DNA of 50,649 bases from Cohaesibacter sp. (GTDB taxonomy: Bacteria > Pseudomonadota > Alphaproteobacteria > Rhizobiales > Cohaesibacteraceae), in NCBI GenBank assembly GCA_025800145.1, contig JAOXSH010000070.1:1-50649 (forward strand), in the 5' to 3' direction. The notes beneath the pieces are model-generated. The model had not been told where the DNA came from and ran no database searches. It was given only the letters and a program-made list of their open reading frames with translations. Shown here in pieces: positions 44,243 through 50,649 of this stretch. Numbering within the stretch: the first letter of the stretch is position 1; each line of letters starts with the position of its first letter. Both the position numbers and the translations under genes were made by a program.

Positions 44243-44803
44243 GTGGACCGGCGTACATTTTTATCTGGCGGGCAAAAGGGAAACTCCCCTATTCGTCCTC
44301 CTTACACACATATGGATGAAAGAACATTCTTCGATGCCTGCATAGGGTGTGAAGACTGTGTTGCCGCTTGTCCAACCAATTTGCTGCAAAGTGGCTATAT
44401 GGGGCGTCCCGAAGTCGACTTCTCAAATGCCTATTGCACATTTTGCGGGCAATGCAGTCAGGCCTGTCGTCATGACGTGCTGATTGCCCCAAAACAGGAA
44501 GAAGCCGAAGCTTGCGAAAAAGCATGGTCATTAAAGGCGCAAGTCACATCTCTTTGTTTGGAATCAAAAGCTGTAACATGCAGGGCGTGTGAAAGCGCTT
44601 GTGGCTATGACGCAATGCGCTTTCGGCCTCAATTGGGGGGCAAGAGCCTGTTGCTGATCGATGCAGAGCGTTGCACAGGATGCGGGGAATGCCTCTCATC
44701 CTGTCCGGTTCAGGCCCTTGTCATCACATCTTTTGATACTGCCCTCTCTTCCAGCTCCAATCACTTGCAAACTGACCCAGCACAAAAGGAGTACCCGCTA
44801 TGA
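44243..44803 (+). CDS. napF: Ferredoxin-type protein NapF
   Basis: NapF is a cytoplasmic iron-sulfur protein that helps mature NapA before export. The 186-residue protein starts MDRRTFLSGGQKGNSPIRPP as in other NapF proteins and has three full 4Fe-4S clusters: Cys33-36-39-43 (CIGCEDCVAACP), Cys65-68-71-75 (CTFCGQCSQACR) and Cys144-147-150-154 (CTGCGECLSSCP). A fourth, partial set lies between (CRACESACGYDAM). The start is GTG with GGAAGG about 10 bases upstream. It overlaps napD by four bases. Confidence 0.93.
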   Translation: MDRRTFLSGGQKGNSPIRPPYTHMDERTFFDACIGCEDCVAACPTNLLQSGYMGRPEVDFSNAYCTFCGQCSQACRHDVLIAPKQEEAEACEKAWSLKAQVTSLCLESKAVTCRACESACGYDAMRFRPQLGGKSLLLIDAERCTGCGECLSSCPVQALVITSFDTALSSSSNHLQTDPAQKEYPL

Positions 44804-45075
44804 TGAATGTCTGCGGCGTACTTGTTCACGCACGGCCCGACAAGGTGAAGTCGGTTGAGGCCTTGCTGACAGAAATTCCCGGTGTTGAGACCCATGGCGA
44901 AGCCGACAATGCCCGCCTTGTGGTCACCATCGAGGATACCGAAACAATGAGCGCTATGGACGCCATGTCTGCTGTCAATCGCACAGACGGCGTCGTCGCC
45001 ACTGCGCTCGTTTATCACGAAATGGAACCTGATCTTGATGCGCGCTCAAGCGCAACGGAGGAAAAGCCATGCTAA
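44800..45075 (+). CDS. napD: NapD chaperone
   Basis: The 91-residue protein is the proofreading chaperone that binds the Tat signal peptide of NapA. The sequence [20 protein letters not shown]...[15 protein letters not shown] and [20 protein letters not shown] matches the NapD ferredoxin-like fold. It overlaps napF by 4 bases and napA by 7, so translation is probably coupled. Confidence 0.93.
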   Translation: MMNVCGVLVHARPDKVKSVEALLTEIPGVETHGEADNARLVVTIEDTETMSAMDAMSAVNRTDGVVATALVYHEMEPDLDARSSATEEKPC

Positions 45076-47567
45076 AGCAGAACAGGCGCGACTTTATGAA
45101 AGCAAGTGCGGTGACTGCCACCGCAGCCGCTGCCGGGGTATCAGTTGCCCCAGATGCAGCCAAGGCCGCCAGCCGCAACGACATCCGCTGGGATAAAGGC
45201 GTATGTCGTTTTTGCGGAACCGGCTGTGGTGTCCTTGTCGGCACTAAAAATGGCCGTGTCGTGGCAACACAGGGGGACCCGGATGCACCCGTCAACAAAG
45301 GGCTGAACTGCATCAAGGGTTATTTCCTGTCCAAAATCATGTATGGACAGGACCGCCTGACGTCACCCATGTTGCGTATGACCAATGGCAAATTCGACAA
45401 GGATGGTGAATTTACCCCAATTTCATGGGATGAAGCTTTCACCATTATGGCTGACAAATGGAAAGCAGCCATGAAAGCCAAAGGCCCCACCGCGGTGTCC
45501 ATGTTTGGCTCTGGCCAATGGACCGTCTGGGAAGGCTATGCCGCTGCCAAATTTATGAAAGCAGGTCTGCTTTCAAACAATATCGACCCCAATGCTCGCC
45601 ATTGTATGGCCTCTGCTGTGGCTGGTTTCATGCGCACATTTGGCATTGATGAGCCAATGGGCTGTTATGATGATTTGGAGCATGGCGAGAATTTCGTACT
45701 TTGGGGCGCAAATATGGCCGAAATGCACCCAATTCTGTGGTCTCGCCTGACAGATACCGCGCTGACCAAAGAAGGCGCAGAGGTCCACGTCCTGTCCACA
45801 TTCGAACATCGCTGTTTCGATCTGGCTGACAATGGCATGATCTTCAAGCCACAAACCGATTTGGCCATCCTCAACTTCATCTGTAATTATATCATCCAGA
45901 ATGAGAAGGTGAATTGGGACTTTGTAAACGCCCACACCACCTTCAACCGCACACAGGAAGATATCGGTTACGGTCTGCGGCCAAATCATGAGCTGGAACA
46001 AAAAGCCAAATTCCCGGCCCATGAAGGCAAACATGGCAAAATCAGCGGCATCAATTTCGAAGAGTTCAAAAAACTCGTTGAGCCTTATACCGTTGACTAT
46101 GTATCCGAGCTATCCGGCGTGCCAGCCGATCAATTGATCAAATTGGCCGAAGTTTATGCTGATCCAACCCGCAAAGTGGTCTCTTACTGGACCATGGGCT
46201 TTAACCAGCATACACGCGGTACATGGGTGAACAGCCTGATGTATAACGTGCATCTGCTGGTCGGCAAAATTTCCGAGCCCGGCAATGGTCCATTCTCGCT
46301 AACCGGTCAGCCATCTGCTTGTGGTACGGCGCGTGAGGTCGGCACCTTCGCCCACCGTCTGCCGGCCGATATGGTGGTGATGAAAGAAGCGCACCGCAAA
46401 TTGGCCGAGAAAAAATGGAAAATCCCGGATGGCATCATTCCTGCCAAGCCCGGAGCCCATGCTGTTCTTCAGCATCGCCATTTGAAAGACGGCAAAATCA
46501 ATTGCCATTGGGTCCAGTGCACCAACAATATGCAAGCGGCACCCAATATGAATGAGGAAGGATTCCCCGGTTATCGCAATCCCGATAACTTCATTGTGGT
46601 CTCCGATCCTTATCCGACCGTCACAGCAACCGCAGCGGACTTGATCTTGCCAACGGCTATGTGGATGGAAAAAGAAGGCGCTTATGGCAACGCCGAACGC
46701 CGCACCCAATTCTGGCGTCAGCAAGTCAATGCACCGGGGCAAGCCCGCTCTGATGTTTGGCAGGTTGTTGAATTCTCTAAATACTTCACCACAGACGAAG
46801 TCTGGCCTGCTGACATTCTGGAGAAAAACCCAGAATTTAAAGGCAAGACCCTGTTTGATGTGCTCTTTGCCAATGGTCAAGTCGATAAATATCCATTGTC
46901 TGACTTGCAAGAAGGCTTTGAGAACCAGGAAGCCAAGCATTTTGGCTTCTATCTACAAAAAGGCCTGTTTGAAGAATATGCGGGATTTGGTCGTGGCAAG
47001 GCCCACGACTTGGCAGATTTTGACCAATATCACAAGTCTCGTGGTCTGCGCTGGCCTGTCATTGACAATAAGGAAACCCTCTGGCGCTTCCGCGAAGGTT
47101 ATGATTCTTATGTCAAGGAAGGCGAGGGCGTCAGCTTCTATGGCCGTCCCGATAAAAAGGCGCGGATCATCTTCGCGCCTTATGAGCCACCAGCAGAAAG
47201 CCCGGATGAGGAATTTGATCTTTGGCTGATCACAGGCCGCGTGCTTGAACATTGGCATTCAGGCTCCATGACACGTCGTGTACCAGAGCTGCATCGCGCC
47301 TATCCAAGTGCTGTTGTCTATATGCATCCAGAGGATGCCAAAGAGCGTGGCTTGCGCCGCGGGCAGGCGATCACAATTTCCAGTCGCCGTGGTCAAGTCA
47401 CCAGCCGAGTTGAAACCCGGGGCCGTAACAAGCCGCCCAAAGGGTCTGTTTACATGCCTTGGTTCGATGCAAAGCAATTGACCAACAAACTGACATTGGA
47501 CGCAACCTGCCCAATCTCCAAAGAAACCGACTTCAAGAAATGCGCCTGTAAGGTCGTCAGCGCTTGA
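45069..47567 (+). CDS. napA: Periplasmic nitrate reductase catalytic subunit NapA
   Basis: NapA reduces nitrate to nitrite in the periplasm. The 832-residue preprotein has a Tat signal ([19 protein letters not shown]), then the 4Fe-4S cysteines Cys46, 49, 53 and 81 ([21 protein letters not shown]), and the molybdenum ligand Cys179 in [14 protein letters not shown]. The remaining molybdopterin-guanine-dinucleotide domains are complete ([50 protein letters not shown]). Length is normal. An 80-base gap with a hairpin separates it from napG. Confidence 0.97.
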   Translation: MLKQNRRDFMKASAVTATAAAAGVSVAPDAAKAASRNDIRWDKGVCRFCGTGCGVLVGTKNGRVVATQGDPDAPVNKGLNCIKGYFLSKIMYGQDRLTSPMLRMTNGKFDKDGEFTPISWDEAFTIMADKWKAAMKAKGPTAVSMFGSGQWTVWEGYAAAKFMKAGLLSNNIDPNARHCMASAVAGFMRTFGIDEPMGCYDDLEHGENFVLWGANMAEMHPILWSRLTDTALTKEGAEVHVLSTFEHRCFDLADNGMIFKPQTDLAILNFICNYIIQNEKVNWDFVNAHTTFNRTQEDIGYGLRPNHELEQKAKFPAHEGKHGKISGINFEEFKKLVEPYTVDYVSELSGVPADQLIKLAEVYADPTRKVVSYWTMGFNQHTRGTWVNSLMYNVHLLVGKISEPGNGPFSLTGQPSACGTAREVGTFAHRLPADMVVMKEAHRKLAEKKWKIPDGIIPAKPGAHAVLQHRHLKDGKINCHWVQCTNNMQAAPNMNEEGFPGYRNPDNFIVVSDPYPTVTATAADLILPTAMWMEKEGAYGNAERRTQFWRQQVNAPGQARSDVWQVVEFSKYFTTDEVWPADILEKNPEFKGKTLFDVLFANGQVDKYPLSDLQEGFENQEAKHFGFYLQKGLFEEYAGFGRGKAHDLADFDQYHKSRGLRWPVIDNKETLWRFREGYDSYVKEGEGVSFYGRPDKKARIIFAPYEPPAESPDEEFDLWLITGRVLEHWHSGSMTRRVPELHRAYPSAVVYMHPEDAKERGLRRGQAITISSRRGQVTSRVETRGRNKPPKGSVYMPWFDAKQLTNKLTLDATCPISKETDFKKCACKVVSA

Positions 47568-47582
47568 TCGCGCAATGAACAG

Positions 47583-47613
47583 GATCAGGGGCAGCAATGA
47601 AGCGGTCCTGATC
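47583..47613 (+). other. Inverted repeat between napA and napG
   Basis: GATCAGG (47583-47589) and CCTGATC (47607-47613) can form a 7-bp stem in the only sizeable gap of the nap operon. No T-run follows, so it is not an ordinary terminator. It may affect mRNA stability or the ratio of NapA to NapGH. Confidence 0.4.
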
Positions 47614-47647
47614 ATCCAATCTGGAAATCCCAAACGGGTATAAGACA

Positions 47648-48409
47648 ATGACTGCGCACAGTAAAACAGCAAAATCACGGCGGGACCTTCTCGTTGATGG
47701 CGCACGCGCAGCTTGCGGTGTGGCGGCAGCCATGTTCGCTCTGTCCGTCTTCTCCCGTCAATCTGCGGCCCTGCCCAATACAGCCTTGCGTCCCCCCGGA
47801 GCCTTGGCTGAAGCTGATTTTGTCAGCGCTTGCATTCGTTGTGGGCTTTGTGTCCGGGATTGTCCATATGAAATTCTCGCCCTTGCTGATCTGGGCGAGG
47901 GGCCAGCCCATGGCACACCATTCTTTGTCGCCCGCACAGGCCCTTGCGAATTGTGCGACGACATTCCATGTGTTGCGGCCTGTCCGAGCGGAGCGTTGGA
48001 TCGCGCTCTGACGGATATAACCCAATCAAAAATGGGGGTTGCGGTTCTCCTTGGGCGGGAAAGCTGCCTCAATCTCCAAGGTCTGAGATGCGATGTCTGC
48101 TATCGCGTTTGTCCGCTGATTAACGAGGCGATTACCCTTGATCGTCGCCATAATGAGCGAACAGGCAAACATGCCATTCTGGAACCCATCGTTCATGTCG
48201 ACAAATGCACAGGATGTGGCATTTGCGAAAAAGCCTGTGTTCTGGAAGAAGCCGCCATCAAGGTGTTGCCGACCCGTCTGGCCGGCGGCACCCATGACGC
48301 GCATTATCAATTTGGCTGGGAAGCAAAGCAAGAAGCCGGGGGAGAATTGGTCCCCGGTCTGATTGATCTTCCCGATCGTGGCCCAGCATTACCGGGGGGC
48401 GGATCATGA
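47648..48409 (+). CDS. napG: Ferredoxin-type protein NapG (quinol dehydrogenase, periplasmic)
   Basis: The 253-residue protein has a Tat signal (KSRRDLLVDGARAACGVAAAMFAL) and four 4Fe-4S clusters: CIRCGLCVRDCP, CELCDDIPCVAACP, CDVCYRVCP (with an upstream Cys) and CTGCGICEKACV. With NapH it forms a quinol dehydrogenase that passes electrons to NapC and NapB. It overlaps napH by four bases. Confidence 0.94.
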   Translation: MTAHSKTAKSRRDLLVDGARAACGVAAAMFALSVFSRQSAALPNTALRPPGALAEADFVSACIRCGLCVRDCPYEILALADLGEGPAHGTPFFVARTGPCELCDDIPCVAACPSGALDRALTDITQSKMGVAVLLGRESCLNLQGLRCDVCYRVCPLINEAITLDRRHNERTGKHAILEPIVHVDKCTGCGICEKACVLEEAAIKVLPTRLAGGTHDAHYQFGWEAKQEAGGELVPGLIDLPDRGPALPGGGS

Positions 48410-49317
48410 AACTGTCCTTCACACCCGGCAAACGTGCGTTTGAAATGCATGGCCTATGGTTTGCCAACCGCTATCTCATTGCCCGCCGTCTAACACAGGC
48501 CTTCTTTATGGCTCTGTTTCTTACCGGCCCCTGGTTCGGATTATGGATCGCGAAAGGCACTTTGGCGTCAAGTTGGACGTTGGATTTTCTGCCCTTGACT
48601 GATCCTTTGATCCTGATTCAGGAGCTGTTGGCTGGCACATGGCCAGAAATGGTGGCCATTGTTGGGGGCCTTATTGTCACACTGTCTTATCTGCTGCTAG
48701 GCGGAAGAGCCTATTGTGCCTGGGTCTGCCCCATCAATCCAATCACCGATCTGGCCGCTATGATGCGGCGTAAACTCGCCATCAAAAAGGGCTGGACGCC
48801 AAAGCGAAATCTGCGGCTCTATGTTCTTGCAGGCATTCTGATCACAACCCTGATCTCAGGCAGCCTTGTATGGGAGCTGATCAATCCGATCACATCCCTG
48901 CATCGGGCCATCCTGTTTGGCACCATCACCGGTGCCATGGCAAGCCTTGCCATCTTCTTCTTCGATCTTTTCACAGCGCAACATGGCTGGTGTGGCCATC
49001 TGTGTCCCGTGGGTGCCTTTTATGGCCTCTTGGGGGAAGGGTCGATGATCCGTGTCTCTGCTGTCGCGCGTGATCGGTGCGATGACTGCATGGATTGTTT
49101 TGCGATTTGTCCGGAACCTCAAGTGATCGCCCCGGCCCTGCGAGGGGAGCGGACCGGCACCGGACCACTAATCTTGTCGGGAGACTGCATCAATTGCGGA
49201 CGTTGTCTAGACGTTTGCTCAGAGAATGTTTTCCGTTTCACTCATCGTTTTGACCAACGGCTGCAAAGCACATCTGACATCGATGCTGCCGGGCAGCTAT
49301 GCCAAAAAGGAGGCTGA
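48406..49317 (+). CDS. napH: NapH, membrane subunit of the quinol dehydrogenase
   Basis: The 303-residue protein has four membrane helices and the NapH signatures: CxxxCP loops in the membrane part (YCAWVCPINPITDLAAMMRRK and WCGHLCPVGAFYGLLG), then two 4Fe-4S motifs at the C-terminus (CDDCMDCFAICPEP, CINCGRCLDVCSENVF). It oxidises quinol and passes electrons to NapG. The ATG overlaps the napG stop codon. Confidence 0.94.
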   Translation: MKLSFTPGKRAFEMHGLWFANRYLIARRLTQAFFMALFLTGPWFGLWIAKGTLASSWTLDFLPLTDPLILIQELLAGTWPEMVAIVGGLIVTLSYLLLGGRAYCAWVCPINPITDLAAMMRRKLAIKKGWTPKRNLRLYVLAGILITTLISGSLVWELINPITSLHRAILFGTITGAMASLAIFFFDLFTAQHGWCGHLCPVGAFYGLLGEGSMIRVSAVARDRCDDCMDCFAICPEPQVIAPALRGERTGTGPLILSGDCINCGRCLDVCSENVFRFTHRFDQRLQSTSDIDAAGQLCQKGG

Positions 49318-49319
49318 CA

Positions 49320-49790
49320 ATGGCGAGGATCTCAAGGATCGGACTCACCCTTGCAGGTGTATTGGCAGTAGCAATTCTCTCAGCTCCCATCGCCAATGCA
49401 CAAGGGAGCGCTGTGAAATCCCTGCGTGGGGAAACACAAATCGACGAAGCAGTGGGCAAACCACTTGTCAACAAACAGGCAAAACCGGCCAATGGCTTTG
49501 GTCGGGCTTATCGCCAGCAACCACCGCTCATCCCGCACAGGGTTGAAGGCTATCAGGTGAACAAAAGCTTCAACAAATGCCTGAGCTGCCATTCATGGCC
49601 TCAGAATGTGCAATATAACGCACCCAAAGTGTCTGAGACCCACTATGACAGCCGAGGCAAGGATACCGATGACGTAGCAGCCAGCCGCTGGTTCTGTACT
49701 GCATGTCATGTGCCTCAGGCCGACGCACCGGAGCTTGTCCCCAACGCCTTTAAAAATGCGCGTGAACTGGATGGCGCATTCGCCAATTAA
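49320..49790 (+). CDS. napB: Dihaem cytochrome c NapB
   Basis: The 156-residue periplasmic subunit passes electrons to NapA. It has a Sec signal peptide (RIGLTLAGVLAVAILSAPIA, then NAQ) and two haem-binding motifs, CLSCH (87-91) and CTACH (126-130), plus an IPH motif at about 71-73 that supplies an axial ligand in the family. The ATG at 49320 has AAGGAGG 6 bases upstream; an ATG 7 codons earlier contains that site in its coding sequence and is less likely. It lies two bases after napH. Confidence 0.94.
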   Translation: MARISRIGLTLAGVLAVAILSAPIANAQGSAVKSLRGETQIDEAVGKPLVNKQAKPANGFGRAYRQQPPLIPHRVEGYQVNKSFNKCLSCHSWPQNVQYNAPKVSETHYDSRGKDTDDVAASRWFCTACHVPQADAPELVPNAFKNARELDGAFAN

Positions 49791-49811
49791 GCAAAGGCTG
49801 GAGGTAAGACA

Positions 49812-50459
49812 ATGACCGAACAAGACAAGAAAGGCGGGCTTCTGTCCTTCTTTACAAAGCCAGCTTTATCCATTGCCGCAGGCACCCTACTGGTTGTCGG
49901 CTTCATCGTCGGCATCCTATTCTGGGGCGGGTTCAACTGGTCAATGGAAATGACGAATAATGAAGAATTCTGCATTTCCTGTCACGAGATGGAAGCGCAT
50001 GTTTTCCAAGAATATCGTGACACCATTCACTATGCCAATCGTACCGGCGTTCGAGCAACTTGCCCTGACTGCCATGTGCCAAAGGAGTGGAACCACAAGG
50101 TGGTGCGCAAAATCAAGGCATCCAAGGAACTCTATTATCACTTTACCGGAGAATTGGATACCAAGGAGAAATTTGAAGGCAAGCGTCTGGAATTGGCAAC
50201 CAATGTCTGGGAAGCCATGAAAACCACAGACAGTCGCGAATGCCGTAACTGCCATGATTTTGGCTCTATGGATTTGTCCGCACAGGAAAATCGCGCATCA
50301 GATTTGCACCAAAAAGCATTGCAATCTGGCGGCACCTGTATCGATTGCCACAAAGGCATCGCCCACAAGTTGCCGTCTGGCGCAGATGAGGCAATGGCAA
50401 AGCTCTATAAAGAATTGGGCAAGCCACTGCCGCATGAAGCAGGTTATTTCAAGGAATAA
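49812..50459 (+). CDS. napC: Tetrahaem cytochrome c NapC (NapC/NirT family)
   Basis: NapC takes electrons from membrane quinol and passes them to NapB. The 215-residue protein has one N-terminal membrane anchor (about 18-40) and four haem motifs: CISCH (54-58), CPDCH (84-88), CRNCH (144-148) and CIDCH (176-180). It is the last nap gene. The TAA stop (50457-50459) shares its final A with the first base of a repeat element that runs off the right edge. Confidence 0.95.
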   Translation: MTEQDKKGGLLSFFTKPALSIAAGTLLVVGFIVGILFWGGFNWSMEMTNNEEFCISCHEMEAHVFQEYRDTIHYANRTGVRATCPDCHVPKEWNHKVVRKIKASKELYYHFTGELDTKEKFEGKRLELATNVWEAMKTTDSRECRNCHDFGSMDLSAQENRASDLHQKALQSGGTCIDCHKGIAHKLPSGADEAMAKLYKELGKPLPHEAGYFKE

Positions 50460-50649
50460 TACCAGCGGCATGAAAGATTAACCCATATGACCGGATTTTA
50501 TTGACTTTCTGGTAAGAAGCTTTTGCTGTGATGGTCAGGTTGACCATAAAGCAAGAGCGACGCAGTCCAGAAAGCCAATAAAACCGGCCTTCGGTGCCTT
50601 GAAATGGCCCACTGAGCTGCGTTGTCTTTCTAGGAAAATGCCCCGGCAT
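50459..50649. repeat. ATACC repeat family, copy E (inverted, cut by window edge)
   Basis: The element begins ATACCAGCGGCATGAAAGAT and is the reverse-complement counterpart of copy C at 26341. Read on the opposite strand, the first 96 bases of the shared part are identical to copy C, and differences are concentrated in the loop of the second arm. At least 191 bp are present. The first base completes the napC stop codon. Confidence 0.93.

Noticed and set aside
47575-47643. 22-codon frame between napA and napG
   Set aside because: No ribosome binding site and no known equivalent; the hairpin explains the sequence symmetry better.
1-50649. CRISPR array or cas genes
   Set aside because: The repeats present are dispersed and palindromic, not regularly spaced, and no cas-like protein was found.

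Overview
The window looks like chromosomal DNA of an alphaproteobacterium, most likely a marine member of the Hyphomicrobiales (Rhizobiales). This is inferred from gene content: a phosphatidylcholine synthase with the rhizobial-type motif, an invasion-associated-locus-B protein, a serine-cycle operon, a PleD/PopA-like signalling protein and CaiB/UbiH-type housekeeping genes. I cannot name the genus.

Layout. 1-454: the start of a tyrosine-recombinase gene runs off the left edge and sits against the 3' end of a tRNA-Lys(UUU) gene, so an integrated element probably extends leftwards. 821-11248: housekeeping genes (ccdA, a DMT exporter, a SPOR-like envelope protein, glmU, glmS, DUF454, DUF502, recG, sdhE). 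11301-14798: mfd. 14979-20169 (minus strand): a REC-REC-degenerate-GGDEF protein that keeps a c-di-GMP I-site, a degenerate adenylate-forming enzyme and a YejA-type peptide-binding protein. 20423-31230: mixed metabolism and envelope genes (IalB, HspQ, a malyl-CoA-lyase-like enzyme, an LpxL-type acyltransferase, an AEC carrier, a class III CoA transferase, a UbiH-like monooxygenase, DUF2182, pcs and a LysR regulator). 31508-36245: a BMP-type nucleoside ABC importer. 36438-43937: a LuxR/NarL-type regulator divergent from a compact serine-cycle operon (sgaA-mtkA-mtkB-hprA-mcl-gckA). 44243-50459: a complete periplasmic nitrate reductase operon, napFDAGHBC, behind a perfect FNR-type site.

How genes work together. 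The serine-cycle operon carries glyoxylate to glycine-derived serine carbon, hydroxypyruvate, glycerate, 2-phosphoglycerate and, through malate and malyl-CoA, back to glyoxylate plus acetyl-CoA. The nap operon carries electrons from quinol through NapC/NapGH and NapB to the molybdenum enzyme NapA in the periplasm. The ABC cassette imports nucleoside-like solutes.

The most unusual structure is a family of dispersed intergenic repeats. One type is about 163-265 bp, begins and ends with ATACCAACG/CGTTGGTAT, and folds on paper into a stem with one or two side arms. At least three copies form or contain the stop codon of a neighbouring gene. One copy has four changes in one terminal arm matched by four compensating changes in the other. 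A second, 106-bp palindromic repeat occurs twice and also overlaps a stop codon.
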